From Chloroflexota bacterium (GTDB lineage Bacteria; Chloroflexota; UBA11872; VXOZ01): DNA of 64,000 nucleotides. The stretch lies in the NCBI GenBank assembly GCA_028874195.1, contig JAPPLM010000053.1, positions 1-64,000 of the forward strand, read 5' to 3'. Under the pieces are notes generated by a model that saw nothing but the letters and a program-made list of their open reading frames with translations, did no database searches and was not told where the DNA came from. Positions 11,186-20,503 of the stretch are shown in pieces; within the stretch, counting starts at the first letter, position 1; the number at the start of each line of letters is the position of its first letter. The position numbers were made by a program, and so were the translations under genes.

Positions 11186-11719
11186 TTACACGCGCGCCAA
11201 TTGCTCCTCCATCGCCTTAAGCGACGTGTGGACACTGAGGTCTAATAGTCGGTCTTCTTCTCGTAAGATCAATCCACCGATGATCGTGGGATCTACAACT
11301 TCTTCCAAATGCACTGTGCGACCGTCTCTTCCCAGCGAACTCTGCAACTGCTGTCGCAGTTCAGCGGTCAACGGTTCCGCGCTCGTTACTTGAATGCGGG
11401 CAATTCCTTCAATTCGGTCAGCCTCACGCAGCACCTGGCGGGCGAGTTGCGGCAGTATCCGCACCGCACGATCTTCAATGAGGATGCCCAACAACTCTTG
11501 TCCGGCATCAGACAGCCGGTCGCCGACAGAACGCGCGACTATCTCCATACGCTCCGCAACTGATAAGCGCGGGTCTTCCAGAAAGTGCCGAATAGCGCGG
11601 TCCTCGCCAATGGCTTGGAGGACCGTCATGTCATCTCGCCAATGGTCGAGCGAATTCGTCTGCTGCGCAAAGTCCAGCACGCCGCGCGTGTAGCGACGTA
11701 CGTTGATGGGGCTGCTCAC
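11186..11719 (-). CDS. atpH: ATP synthase F1 subunit delta
   Basis: Delta (OSCP in mitochondria) joins the peripheral stalk to the top of F1. The 177-residue protein has the usual N-terminal helical domain ([21 protein letters not shown]) and the C-terminal signature [19 protein letters not shown]. Its start overlaps the atpF stop by four bases. The stop codon abuts a short tandem repeat that fills the gap to atpA. Confidence 0.94.
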   Translation of the reverse strand: MSSPINVRRYTRGVLDFAQQTNSLDHWRDDMTVLQAIGEDRAIRHFLEDPRLSVAERMEIVARSVGDRLSDAGQELLGILIEDRAVRILPQLARQVLREADRIEGIARIQVTSAEPLTAELRQQLQSSLGRDGRTVHLEEVVDPTIIGGLILREEDRLLDLSVHTSLKAMEEQLARV

Positions 11720-12210
11720 GATGAATCATCCAAGTCTGAAACGAGACGCGCCGCTAGCTCGCGGTTCTTCTCAGAGTCGAGACTCTCTTGGATGAGCTTT
11801 CCAGCCACAGCGACAGAAAGCGTGGCTACTTCCTGGCGCAACTCCCGCCGGGCATGTTGCACTTCAGCGCGAAGCTCTTCCTGCCCTCTCTCAAGAATGC
11901 GCTGTGCTTCCTGTTGCGCATTGGCTACACTCTCTTCGCGCAGCCGCGCAGCCGCCGCCGTTGCGTCCTCGATGATCTTTCGAGCGTGCGCACGCGACTC
12001 CTCAAGCTGACGCTCATATTCCTGGCGCAGTTCTTCCGCTTCGGATTGCGCCCGCTCTGCCGCCTCTTGACCTTCCCGAATGCGCTCCTTCCGCTGATCG
12101 AGCATGTTGAGCACGGGACGGTAGAGTAGACGGTGCAACAGAAAGACGAGAAGCAGAAAGTTGATGATCTGGAAGGCGAGATAGAACGGGTTGATCCCCA
12201 GCTCGCCCAT
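11716..12210 (-). CDS. atpF: ATP synthase Fo subunit b
   Basis: Subunit b forms the peripheral stalk. The 164-residue protein has one N-terminal membrane helix (LAFQIINFLLLVFLLHRLLY) and then a long Glu/Arg/Gln-rich coiled coil (about residues 35-160). GGGAGAAGG precedes the ATG. There is only one b-type gene in the operon, so a b-homodimer is expected. Confidence 0.94.
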   Translation of the reverse strand: MGELGINPFYLAFQIINFLLLVFLLHRLLYRPVLNMLDQRKERIREGQEAAERAQSEAEELRQEYERQLEESRAHARKIIEDATAAAARLREESVANAQQEAQRILERGQEELRAEVQHARRELRQEVATLSVAVAGKLIQESLDSEKNRELAARLVSDLDDSS

Positions 12211-12282
12211 GGCGATACCTTCTCCCTTTTGCCTGACGTATCTCGTAATTACCTGATATTGGTGATTCGCGTCTCGCGTGCT

Positions 12283-12513
12283 CTAGCCAAGGAAAATGAG
12301 CAGGATCGCGGTAAGCAGCGAGTAAATGGCAATCGCCTCGGCAAGACCCGCACCAATGATAAGGGTGTTGCGAACATCATTCGCGGCTTCCGGATTGCGT
12401 CCGATTGCCTCCATCGCGCCGCGCACGGCGATACCAATTCCCAGGCCAGGACCAATGGCGCCAACGCCCATTGCGATGCCCGCAGCCAACTTTGCAGCAG
12501 TTTCCGGATCCAT
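12283..12513 (-). CDS. atpE: ATP synthase Fo subunit c
   Basis: Subunit c forms the rotor ring. The 76-residue hairpin has two membrane helices (glycine-rich AMGVGAIGPGLGIGIAV and LIIGAGLAEAIAIYSLLTAI) joined by the RNPEA polar loop. The ion-binding carboxylate is Glu59. The glutamine and Ser/Thr ligands of sodium-type rings are absent, so proton coupling is expected. A good AGGAGAAGAGGA lies just upstream of the ATG. Confidence 0.96.
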   Translation of the reverse strand: MDPETAAKLAAGIAMGVGAIGPGLGIGIAVRGAMEAIGRNPEAANDVRNTLIIGAGLAEAIAIYSLLTAILLIFLG

Positions 12514-12589
12514 GGATTCCTCTTCTCCTTACTCTGACCACTACTGGTTCAGTACGAATAACTTAACTGCTCTCACGCAAGACTAAACC

Positions 12590-13357
12590 CTAGGTGTGCG
12601 CCTCTTCATGTTCATGCTCGCCACTCATGGCCAACCCAAGGAAAATCAGCGTGAGCATAGTAAAGATGAGCGCTTGGATGAGGCCGAATAGTACTTCCAG
12701 TACCATGAACGCGGCCCCAACCACCGGCAATCGCATGACCAACAGCAACACTTCACCGGCAAAGATATTACCGAAAAGCCGGACAGAAAGCGATACCGGT
12801 ACAAAGGATTCAATCGCTACATTAATGAGGATCAATATCGGCAGTGGTCCCGCCAGGTGTTTGAGGTACCCCAGCGGTTTGTGAATGATCACGCCGGCAG
12901 AGTGAATGAGAATGAACGCGATGAGCGCCATGCCGATAGTCATATTGAGATCGCTATTGGCGGCCCGGAAGATGGGAATGAAGATTTCGTGACCTTTCCC
13001 GTCGTCTCCCCACACGCCAATGCTGTTGAAGCCCGGCAACAGCCCCATCCAGTTGGCGACGACAATATATATGAAGAAGGTGGCAATGATTGGAAAGACG
13101 ATTCGCGCGCGCTCTCCTACCACACCTTCAACAATGTCGTAGAGCATGCCAACGATGGCTTCTGCGAAGTTCTGGAGGCCGCTTGGCACCAATTGCATAT
13201 TGCGAGTCGCGAAAAAGGAAACGACCACAAGAAGCACCATGACAATCCAAGCGGTAAAGATGGTGTTCGTGATCGTGATCGGCCCGATGTGAAAGAGCGG
13301 TTCTGCCGCCAGTGAAATGTGCAGCCCTTTGAAGCCAATGACTTCCAGGAAATCCAT
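12590..13357 (-). CDS. atpB: ATP synthase Fo subunit a
   Basis: Subunit a provides the two proton half-channels. The 255-residue membrane protein has the essential arginine in LSVRLFGNIFAGEVLL and the C-terminal LIQALIFTMLTLIFLGLA helix. AGGGAG lies four bases before the ATG. It is the first large subunit gene of the operon, 8 bp after the small AtpZ/I-like gene. Confidence 0.96.
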   Translation of the reverse strand: MDFLEVIGFKGLHISLAAEPLFHIGPITITNTIFTAWIVMVLLVVVSFFATRNMQLVPSGLQNFAEAIVGMLYDIVEGVVGERARIVFPIIATFFIYIVVANWMGLLPGFNSIGVWGDDGKGHEIFIPIFRAANSDLNMTIGMALIAFILIHSAGVIIHKPLGYLKHLAGPLPILILINVAIESFVPVSLSVRLFGNIFAGEVLLLVMRLPVVGAAFMVLEVLFGLIQALIFTMLTLIFLGLAMSGEHEHEEAHT

Positions 13358-13365
13358 AGCGCTCC

Positions 13366-13593
13366 CTATATCTGCAATCGAAAGAGCTGATAGAGCGTGC
13401 CGAAGCTCAGCGCCAAACCAAGGAGCATGCCTACAATGACCAGCAACGGCCCAGTGCCGAACCGCTCATCGAGGTAGTTACCCGCCCATACGCCGCCAAG
13501 CACAAACGTACCTACAACAAAGCCAAATTGCAGGGCAAACATCCCGGCCCGCAGCGGCCCAATCTCAATGCGCTTCCTGGACTGCGGCGGCAT
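13366..13593 (-). CDS. AtpZ/AtpI-like small membrane protein
   Basis: A 75-residue protein with two predicted membrane helices (AGMFALQFGFVVGTFVLGGVW and GPLLVIVGMLLGLALSFGTL) sits at the head of the ATP synthase operon, where AtpI or AtpZ genes are found. AtpI helps c-ring assembly and AtpZ has been linked to magnesium/calcium handling. I use the ATG at 13593, preceded by GAGGG, rather than the longer start at 13626, which would overlap the promoter. Assignment rests mainly on position, length and topology. Confidence 0.75.
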   Translation of the reverse strand: MPPQSRKRIEIGPLRAGMFALQFGFVVGTFVLGGVWAGNYLDERFGTGPLLVIVGMLLGLALSFGTLYQLFRLQI

Positions 13594-13616
13594 CGTTATC
13601 CCTCTTGCGCCACGCA

Positions 13617-13645
13617 AGTATAGCATACGTCCCTGCTCACCTCAA
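13617..13645 (-). promoter_or_regulatory. Sigma70-like promoter of the ATP synthase operon
   Basis: On the minus strand TTGAGG (13640-13645) is followed after exactly 17 bases by TATACT (13617-13622). Transcription would start about 10 bases on, giving a short leader before the AtpZ/I-like ATG at 13593. No other promoter of this quality lies nearby. Confidence 0.6.
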
Positions 13646-13749
13646 AGCATCCACGCGCATGAGCATGCGTCTTTCGCGCATGTGCATTATTTCACAATCT
13701 ATTTGGCTTGTCTACAATTTCAGGTGATTCGTGCACTGAATTTCGCAAC

Positions 13750-14877
13750 TTATGCGGGAGTTCCCAGAAGCTCATCTGTGGAGACCAGCGCTCCCTTGCG
13801 CTGTGCAGAGACATTGGCGCCCAACACCGCCGCAAGACTGCGCATCGCATCGGAGAACGAACTGCGAATGTGTCTGGGGTCCCGCTGTGCAATTGCTGTT
13901 ACAAAGGCCCTGCTTATTTCCAAGGTGTCTTCCCCGCGGTTACCTACCTTTAAGGGATGGCGCAGAACTTCTGAGGCGGGACGCGAGCTGGGAGGATAGG
14001 GACCGTCGTAGAAATAGGCAGCGGGACCCTCCGGCTCCAAGCACAAATGGCCGTGATCCCACAGCACATGCATGTAGTGTTCTTGATGGAGGACTCGCGC
14101 CAAACGTGACATAATGAGGTGCCCCACCGCCCCGTTTGCGAACGTGTACGTCACACTGTATGCCATTGGATTGTCACCCTCGGACTCGATCAGGTCAGGG
14201 TGTCGGGGCACGTAGCGCGCCTGCACTGTTTCAATCTCACCGCACCAGTAGCGCATCAGGTCGGTCTGGTGAATGCCTGCTTCCACCACAGTGTTGCCGG
14301 ACCAGTCTTGGTAGGCCGTCCAGATGCGGCTGTCCGGCCCGCCAAGCGCTTCGGTCGGTGTGTGTTTGACGCTATGGTTCTCTACGTTGCTTGTGTGGAC
14401 CATGGTTGCCATGACGATGCGCTTGTCCTGCAAGTACTCGCGCATTGCCGTATGCCAAGCATCGTGCCGTTGTTGGAAACCAACGGTGGCGATTACGCCG
14501 CTGCGTGCGATGGCTGCCTCCATAGCCAGCGCTTCACCGAGGTCGAGGCTCATGGGCTTCTCCACGAAGAGATGGGTGCCCCGTTCGGCGGCGCGGATCA
14601 CCTCGCCGTCGTGCCGGTTGGGCGGAAGGCAGACGTAGAGCGCGTCGAGCTCATCTTCAGCCAGCAGCGCGTCGGAATCGGTGTAACGACGGATCTGCTC
14701 TTGCCGATATTCCGGCACAAAGCGGCGTATCTTCTCTTCTTCCAGGTTTGGTCCGTGCATGTCACCGAGCGCCGCGATGTGCGCCAACCCCGCTTCCTGC
14801 AGTCGCCAGAGTGCCGCGAGGTGCTGCAACCCGCGTTGACCGACGCCGAGTATTCCGATCCGTGGTGGTGAATTCAT
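13750..14877 (-). CDS. Gfo/Idh/MocA-family NAD(P)-dependent oxidoreductase
   Basis: The 375-residue protein has an N-terminal Rossmann motif (RIGILGVGQRGLQH), the family signature EKPMSLDLGEA and a C-terminal alpha/beta substrate domain with TVVEAGIHQTDLMRYWCGE, including the usual active-site histidine. Such enzymes oxidise or epimerise sugars and inositols. It lies 157 bp downstream of an SDR gene on the same strand. The substrate cannot be read from sequence; later genes in the window (iolB, sugar isomerase) hint at carbohydrate catabolism. Confidence 0.9.
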   Translation of the reverse strand: MNSPPRIGILGVGQRGLQHLAALWRLQEAGLAHIAALGDMHGPNLEEEKIRRFVPEYRQEQIRRYTDSDALLAEDELDALYVCLPPNRHDGEVIRAAERGTHLFVEKPMSLDLGEALAMEAAIARSGVIATVGFQQRHDAWHTAMREYLQDKRIVMATMVHTSNVENHSVKHTPTEALGGPDSRIWTAYQDWSGNTVVEAGIHQTDLMRYWCGEIETVQARYVPRHPDLIESEGDNPMAYSVTYTFANGAVGHLIMSRLARVLHQEHYMHVLWDHGHLCLEPEGPAAYFYDGPYPPSSRPASEVLRHPLKVGNRGEDTLEISRAFVTAIAQRDPRHIRSSFSDAMRSLAAVLGANVSAQRKGALVSTDELLGTPA

Positions 14878-15034
14878 CCTCTAAATGCTCCTAACCAGCG
14901 CACCGTGTCTCCCGTTATTAAAGCTGCCTTCTACAAACACTTCCGAGGGCATTAGGTGCGGGTGGCCGCATTTGACCGCTCACAGCAATCCAATGCCCTA
15001 TATCTGAACGAGCTCCCGCGCTACTTAGAGGCGA

Positions 15035-15871
15035 TTAATACGGCAGATCGATCTCAGGGTTTTCTTGTATATAGTGAGCCAGGCGCACGCCGAGGTTCTC
15101 TTGCAATTGAAGGCTCAGGCCACCGTCTACCACCAGGGCGTGGCCGGTGATGAAACTCGCCTCGCTCGAGCAGAGAAACGCAATGGCGCTGGCGATCTCC
15201 TCAGTCTTGCCGCAACGCCGGAGCGGGTATTGCTCTTCGAAGAACGCGTAGCCGCTGGGATTTTCTTGCCACATGTGCTTTTGGATGTTCTCGGTCACGA
15301 TGTGGCCCGGACAGATGGCATTCACGCGTATGCCGCGCGGACCGAGTTCGGCAGCCATCTGGCGGGTCATGCCGATGACGGCGCTCTTGCTGGCTTCATA
15401 GACCAGGAAGCCTGGCGATTGGAGCAGACCATGGACGGAAGATATGTTCACGATGTTGCCGCCGCCGTTCCGCTCCATGTGCGGAATTGCATGCTTTGTG
15501 GCAAGGAAAAGTGCCTTTGCCATCACGGCCAGACCGGAATCCCAGGCCTCTTCCGTAGTGTCCGGAATGTCAGTATCGTGTGCCGCGGTCGGTGAATAGG
15601 CGTTGTTTACAAGAATGTCCAGCCGACCCCAATGCTCAACCGCGCCCTCGACCATCGCAGCGATGTCTGCGGAGTTTCCCATGTCTGCTACCACTACCCC
15701 CGCTTCGCCGCCTGCTGCAGTGATGCGGGCCGCGTTTTCCCGCGCGGCCACCCCATTGATGTCTGCAATGAGGACCTTCGCGCCGTCCGCTGCCAGCCGC
15801 CGGGCGGTAGCGCCGCCAATGCCGGATGCGCCACCCGTAACCACGGCCACTTGTCCGGATAAGTCATACAT
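15035..15871 (-). CDS. Short-chain dehydrogenase/reductase
   Basis: This 278-residue classical SDR has the cofactor motif TGGASGIG near residue 13, NNAY in place of the usual NNAG, and the catalytic Ser (NIVNISSVHG) plus YEASK. GAGGA precedes the ATG at a good distance. It probably oxidises a sugar or secondary alcohol with NAD(P). It is 29 bp from the D-2-hydroxyacid dehydrogenase gene and likely in one operon with it. Confidence 0.9.
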   Translation of the reverse strand: MYDLSGQVAVVTGGASGIGGATARRLAADGAKVLIADINGVAARENAARITAAGGEAGVVVADMGNSADIAAMVEGAVEHWGRLDILVNNAYSPTAAHDTDIPDTTEEAWDSGLAVMAKALFLATKHAIPHMERNGGGNIVNISSVHGLLQSPGFLVYEASKSAVIGMTRQMAAELGPRGIRVNAICPGHIVTENIQKHMWQENPSGYAFFEEQYPLRRCGKTEEIASAIAFLCSSEASFITGHALVVDGGLSLQLQENLGVRLAHYIQENPEIDLPY

Positions 15872-15900
15872 AGCACTTCCTCAATGTCATCTCGAAGGTA

Positions 15901-16896
15901 TCACTCATCCACCTCTTGAAGGTGGATCCGTTCCAAGATCTCAGGATTTACAACGCTTTCCGGCATTAGTCCCTGCAGTACGCGACCGACCGACCTGGCG
16001 GTGCGCGTTTGCAGTTCGGCAAGCGACTCTTCGCTGTAAAACGCGACGTGGGGTGTAACCACGAGGTTCTGCTGTCTCAGAAGTGGTTCGTCGGGGTCGG
16101 GAGGCTCCTGCGGGAGCACGTCGATACCCGCCGCAGCAAGATGGCCGGATTCAAGCGCCTCAGCCAGTGCCGCGCTCTCAACCAAGCCGCCGCGAGAGGT
16201 GTTTATGAAGATGGCGCCGGTTTTCATTTGACTGAAACGTCCGCGGTCCAACATCTGGGCCGACTGGGAGGTTAGCGGTAGATGCAGGCTAACGAAATCC
16301 GACTCTTTCAGGAGTTCGTCCATGACTACTGCGCGACAGCCCGCCTGCTGGGCTTCGTTGGGGGTCAAATGAGGACTGCAAGCGAGAACACGCAGTCCTA
16401 GAGCCTGTGCTTTGGCTGCCACTCGCCGTCCGATTTGCCCAAAGCCCACAATACCTAGTGTCTTACCGTTTATGCGGTAGAGCGGCATGCCGACTTTGCT
16501 GTTCCAGTTCTCACCCCGCACGGCGCGGTCGTAGAGCGCAAGGCGCCGCGCGCAGGCGAAGAGAAGCGCCAATGCATGTTCTGCGACTTCCTCAACGCAA
16601 TAGTCCGGCACATTCGTCACAACGACATCGCGCCCGGTGGCGACATCCACCGCGATGTTGTCCACGCCGATCCCGTAGCGCGCAATGACCTTGAGTTGCG
16701 ATGAAGCGCGCACCACCGCCGGCGTCACGCTGGCAAAGCACGTCATAATGCCGTCAACATCAGTGGCAAGGCGAGCCAGCGTCTCCTCATCGCCACTCGG
16801 CGCAGGGACCAACTCTACGCCAGCCGGCTCAAGTATAGCTTGCTCTCTGTCCAATGTCGGCCAGACGTAGTCTGTGACCAACACGCGGTAACGCAT
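15901..16896 (-). CDS. D-2-hydroxyacid dehydrogenase (CtBP/PGDH-like)
   Basis: The 331-residue protein has the Rossmann glycine motif GFGQIGRRVA, the catalytic arginine in FINTSRGGLVE, the glutamate in LPQEPPDPDEPL and the acid-base histidine in VVTPHVAFYSEES. It reduces a 2-keto acid or oxidises a D-2-hydroxy acid with NAD(H). GAGGAAAG is a good ribosome-binding site. It lies 12 bp after the preceding glycan-lipid transferase gene. The substrate (3-phosphoglycerate, glycerate or other) is undetermined; no ACT domain is present. Confidence 0.9.
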   Translation of the reverse strand: MRYRVLVTDYVWPTLDREQAILEPAGVELVPAPSGDEETLARLATDVDGIMTCFASVTPAVVRASSQLKVIARYGIGVDNIAVDVATGRDVVVTNVPDYCVEEVAEHALALLFACARRLALYDRAVRGENWNSKVGMPLYRINGKTLGIVGFGQIGRRVAAKAQALGLRVLACSPHLTPNEAQQAGCRAVVMDELLKESDFVSLHLPLTSQSAQMLDRGRFSQMKTGAIFINTSRGGLVESAALAEALESGHLAAAGIDVLPQEPPDPDEPLLRQQNLVVTPHVAFYSEESLAELQTRTARSVGRVLQGLMPESVVNPEILERIHLQEVDE

Positions 16897-16908
16897 ACGC
16901 TTTCCTCA

Positions 16909-18057
16909 TCAGCGAAGTTCAGGTGGCAGTCTCCCTTTGCCACTGCGTGCAAGTACGACAAGCAGTGCGGCAACTATGATGCCAAGGATGCCCAGTGCAT
17001 AGATTTTCTGCAGCGGAGTCGGCAGCAATAGCGCAATTGCGCCAAAGAGCGCAGAGAACGACCAATACACAACTGCTATGGCAAGAGGCGGCAGCCCAAG
17101 TTCCGAAAGGCGATGGTGGAGGTGGCCGGTATCGCGCTGGTAGAACCTGCCGCCTTGCAGAGTGCGGCGGATGATTGACCAGGCAACGTCGATGGCCGGC
17201 ACCCCAAAGATGAGCAACGTCGTGGCCAGCTTTGCGCCGCCGATAATGGCAATCGTGCCCAGGGCAAATCCCAGGAAGTGGGCCCCGCTGTCGCCCATGA
17301 TGATGCGCGCGCGGTACACGTTTAGGGGAAGAAAACCCAATATCGCGCCCGCAAGAATTAGCGGGAGAAAAGCAATACTGAACTGCTGCAATGACAAGCT
17401 AAGAAAGAAGAGCACACCCGCGCCAATGAACGAAAGCCCACCCGCCAGCCCGTCATAGCCGTCAACAAAGTTGATGGCATTCATCATGCCGACGATCCAG
17501 AACAACGTGATGAGAATGGAAAGCCAACCAGCGAAGAAGATGTGATTGTCCAGAGGCAAGGCAAGCCACTCGGGGAATGAAACACCGCCGCCAAAGGGGT
17601 CACGGACGAATTTGATGACGATGTCGAACTGGATGGCAACCCCAGCCGCAGCAATTTGCGCGAGGAACTTGGGGAGCGGAGGCAGCCCGCGGACGTCATC
17701 GATGAACATCACGAGGGTGATGAGTCCGGCGCCCAACAGCAGTCCGAGAATCTTCGTGTCGAATTCCAGGTCGTCGCGCAGCCATATCGCCGCGAACAAT
17801 ATGCCAGCGAAAGCCGCGAAGATGGCGAGTCCGCCGATGCGGGGAACCGGTTTCTTATGTACTCTGCCTACCCCAGGCTGGTCCAGCCACTGCAAACGCA
17901 AGGCAAGACGCCGCGCGGCATCGGTGAGTAGCAGAGCAAGGACTGCAGCAGAAAAAAGGACGAGCAGAAGGGTACTTGTTGCAGGTTGCACAATTCTACC
18001 CAGAATGAGCGCTGCGAAGGTGGGACTATGTCCGACAAACAGTATACCACCACCCAT
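16909..18057 (-). CDS. WecA/TagO-like UDP-sugar:undecaprenyl-phosphate sugar-1-phosphate transferase (GT4)
   Basis: The 382-residue protein has about ten membrane helices and the MraY/WecA superfamily motifs: PRIGGLAIF, the metal-binding FIDDVRGL, NFVDGYDGLAGG, IMGDSGAHFLGF and the WecA-type HLHHRL. It transfers a GlcNAc-1-phosphate-type group from a UDP-sugar to a polyprenyl phosphate to start a surface glycan or teichoic acid. HHRL favours WecA/TagO over MraY. GGAG lies seven bases before the ATG. A start further inside (GTG at V24) is possible. Confidence 0.88.
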   Translation of the reverse strand: MGGGILFVGHSPTFAALILGRIVQPATSTLLLVLFSAAVLALLLTDAARRLALRLQWLDQPGVGRVHKKPVPRIGGLAIFAAFAGILFAAIWLRDDLEFDTKILGLLLGAGLITLVMFIDDVRGLPPLPKFLAQIAAAGVAIQFDIVIKFVRDPFGGGVSFPEWLALPLDNHIFFAGWLSILITLFWIVGMMNAINFVDGYDGLAGGLSFIGAGVLFFLSLSLQQFSIAFLPLILAGAILGFLPLNVYRARIIMGDSGAHFLGFALGTIAIIGGAKLATTLLIFGVPAIDVAWSIIRRTLQGGRFYQRDTGHLHHRLSELGLPPLAIAVVYWSFSALFGAIALLLPTPLQKIYALGILGIIVAALLVVLARSGKGRLPPELR

Positions 18058-18125
18058 ATTCCCGCTCCATATTTAGACGCAAGCGCGCCGGCAGCGTTAC
18101 AATGACGGTAAGGGAGGACTACGTC

Positions 18126-18596
18126 ATGCGGACGAATGCGTATGCGATGCAAGATGCGGAGGAGGGCCCCCAAAGACTGCCCGAGCACCGACCGGAGCAA
18201 CATGCCGAAGAGAGCGATCCCTTGGGCTTTCTCGGCGGCTTTGTGGCGGGAGCGATGTGCAGCGCGGTCGGCTCGACGACGTGGCTGTGGTCCCTTGGCG
18301 TTCTGCTGCTGAACGTGGTGCCCCAACTTGAACGTTTCACGCAACCCGCGCGGCCGCTCCTGAACTTAGATCGGCTCATCGGCGGCCCCGCTGATGAATA
18401 TGCCTTGTTCGTCTTCATCGGAGGGCTGTTCTTTTCCTTCCTTCCCGTTGCTCTCGCCCTTTCTTTAAAGGAAGAAGCGCAGACGTTTAATCTGCGCAAC
18501 GGACTATTCTTGGGCTGGATGTTAGGCCTCTTCTCTATCCCGATTATGGTGTTCCTGTCGTTCACCGAGTCCTTAGGGAGGCTGCCGAGTCTCTAA
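18126..18596 (+). CDS. Hypothetical membrane protein
   Basis: A 156-residue protein of unknown function, divergent from the glycan-lipid transferase. The start at 18126 is chosen for GGGAGG seven bases upstream, over the earlier ATG at 18102. An acidic, Gln/Glu-rich N-terminus of about 35 residues is followed by three predicted membrane helices (about 38-65, 95-115 and 128-148). I do not recognise the family. Confidence 0.7.
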   Translation: MRTNAYAMQDAEEGPQRLPEHRPEQHAEESDPLGFLGGFVAGAMCSAVGSTTWLWSLGVLLLNVVPQLERFTQPARPLLNLDRLIGGPADEYALFVFIGGLFFSFLPVALALSLKEEAQTFNLRNGLFLGWMLGLFSIPIMVFLSFTESLGRLPSL

Positions 18597-18901
18597 GTGC
18601 TTACAGTCTGTAAGACTGGTTTTGAAGGCCCTCCATGGACGACACGATCAAAAGCAAATAGAGGCGTAGCGTTCGGCCCAACTGCTCGCTCTTAAGTGCT
18701 GAAGTTTCCGCTGCATATGTGTTCCAACCTACACCAGAAAACAATTGACACTACGCTACACATCAATCTTGGGGGACAATCCTGGCTCGTACCGGTCTAA
18801 GCCACGCCAAAGCCTGGCGTTTACCGCCCACCTGTGTGCCCACTCCCGCGTGTCTGTAGGGTAGAATGATAGAAATGCACTGACAAACTGAATTGGTGAA
18901 T

Positions 18902-19591
18902 ATGGCACAGAAGACACCAGAAAGTGAGATGAGCTCGGTACAGGGCGATTACCTTATTCGCATCTATACCACGCTCCGAGAAGGTTCCCGAGTGGTTGGT
19001 TCTCGGTTGGCCGATCGACTAGGGGTTTCCGCTTCCGCGGTGACCCAAGCCTTCCAACGCATGGAGAAGCAGGGCCTTGCCGTCATCGACCACGAGTGGG
19101 GTGTGCAACTGACCCCTGAGGGACGCAGCATAGCCGAATCGATCATTCGCCGACACTATTTGATTGAAAGGCTCTTGGTCGATACGTTGGGCTTCGACTG
19201 GGCGGATGCCGACGATGAAGCGGAGCGCTTAGAGCATTCGCTTTCTCCTAAACTGGAGACCTACCTGTTTGAGAGTCTTGGGCGACCTACCACGTGTCCC
19301 CATGGGAACCCCTTCCCCGGTTCCCCGGACGAAGAACGCCTGCTTGGCGCCCGTAAGTTGACAGAAACAAGGGTAGGAGAGAGCGTGGAAGTCTTGCGCA
19401 TCACCGAGGAAGGGGAAGACGACGGCGATCTCCTTCGCTTCGCCCACGATCACGGTCTGCTGCCGGACACACAGGTTGTGGTTAAAGAGATCGACCTGAG
19501 GGCTGGGCACTTGGTCTTGGCCAAGAGAGATCATGAAGTCTCGGTTCCCGCGAACTGGGCGCAATGCATTCGCGTCTCGGGGCCGGTTTAG
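18902..19591 (+). CDS. DtxR/MntR-family metal-dependent transcriptional repressor
   Basis: The 229-residue protein has an N-terminal winged helix (VSASAVTQAFQRMEKQGL), the dimerisation domain with candidate metal ligands in RRHYLIERLL, DEAERLEHSL and TTCPHGNPFPG, and a C-terminal SH3-like FeoA-type domain. DtxR-like proteins repress iron or manganese uptake genes when metal is plentiful. It lies upstream of an iron-complex ABC importer and a haem monooxygenase, which suggests an iron regulator. I use the ATG at 18902; a TTG lies nine bases earlier. Confidence 0.9.
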   Translation: MAQKTPESEMSSVQGDYLIRIYTTLREGSRVVGSRLADRLGVSASAVTQAFQRMEKQGLAVIDHEWGVQLTPEGRSIAESIIRRHYLIERLLVDTLGFDWADADDEAERLEHSLSPKLETYLFESLGRPTTCPHGNPFPGSPDEERLLGARKLTETRVGESVEVLRITEEGEDDGDLLRFAHDHGLLPDTQVVVKEIDLRAGHLVLAKRDHEVSVPANWAQCIRVSGPV

Positions 19592-19969
19592 AGCTAGGGA
19601 CCTATTCGCGAGAGTGCTCAGGATCTTGACACCGACTGCTATTCCTGACCCTGCCCTAAGATCACTTGCAATCCCAAGCACGCACTTTTGCCTTACAATC
19701 CCATAAGCGGACCTCAGGACATGCCGACGAGCATATTTGCACGGATATCCAGGAAGTCTACTTAGCACCTAAGCCCTGTTCGTGGTCTTCGCTTCCCCTT
19801 GACTCTCCAGATAATTGCCAATTCAGCATTCCAACAACCGTTTGCGGCCTTGACGGGTTTAGTGTGCTATATTATAGTTAATGTGCATAAAGAAATGTTC
19901 TCATAGATTACTGTGCTGTGATCATCTGTAGTGCTTGAAGATCGGTGCATGCCTGAGGGAGGCATTGCT
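19592..19969. other. Intergenic region with promoter, no gene seen
   Basis: This 378-bp gap between the metal regulator and the nuclease-domain gene has no convincing coding frame. It is AT-richer than its surroundings and holds the promoter at 19850-19878. Confidence 0.5.
19850..19878 (+). promoter_or_regulatory. Sigma70-like promoter upstream of the BFN-domain gene
   Basis: TTGACG (19850-19855) is followed after 17 bases by TATAGT (19873-19878), inside an AT-rich block. The leader to the chosen start would be about 85 bases. Confidence 0.55.
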
Positions 19970-20446
19970 GTGCAACGAGTTTCTATCACACGTCTTCTCA
20001 GGGACAGAGCGTCCCATGAAACCGTTTTGATCATGGAAGTGTTGGACAACGATGAAGAACTCAGAGTTAGTGTGCCTTGCCACAAGGCGGGAATATTGGC
20101 GCTGGAGGCGCACGGCCTCAATGATCGCTGCCCTCTCTACAGCATCATGTTGGAGTGTGTTGCCCAACTTGGCGGCACATTTGGCCCAGTGGTGATCACG
20201 ATAGACGAAATGTCGGGCAATGGAGCCGCTATCTCCCTTACACAAGACGGGCGTACACGATGGGTTTCTGCAGACCTCGTCGAACTCATCGCGCTGGCAC
20301 TGCATCTGCAGCTTCCCATATACTTGAGTACTGTTGTATCGCGCAGCAGTACTGCATTGGATTCCGACCATCCTGATTTAGAGATTCCCAGTGTATTTCA
20401 CGAGACCTTCAAGGAGAACACGCCCGCAGAACGAGATGAGGACTAG
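19970..20446 (+). CDS. Bifunctional nuclease (BFN, DUF151) domain protein
   Basis: The protein (158 residues from the GTG at 19970, chosen for AGGGAGG seven bases upstream) matches the BFN/DUF151 layout: CPLYSIMLECVAQLGG, then VVITIDE, then the segment ADLVELIALALHLQLPIYL, equivalent to the family's RPSDAIALAL..PIY. In the family the domain has been reported to have DNase and RNase activity. The C-terminal 25 residues are acidic. The usual SDAIALA core is degenerate (DLVELIALA), so activity is uncertain. It sits between a metal regulator and an iron importer. Confidence 0.7.
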   Translation: MQRVSITRLLRDRASHETVLIMEVLDNDEELRVSVPCHKAGILALEAHGLNDRCPLYSIMLECVAQLGGTFGPVVITIDEMSGNGAAISLTQDGRTRWVSADLVELIALALHLQLPIYLSTVVSRSSTALDSDHPDLEIPSVFHETFKENTPAERDED

Positions 20447-20503
20447 CCTTCACGGTAGGAAAGCAAACCGGACCTTCTCGCAACTGGCGAGCTTCCGTTC
20501 TAA

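Noticed and set aside
18745-18773. TTGACA as -35 of a promoter for the DtxR-type gene
   Set aside because: No acceptable -10 hexamer lies 16-18 bases downstream.
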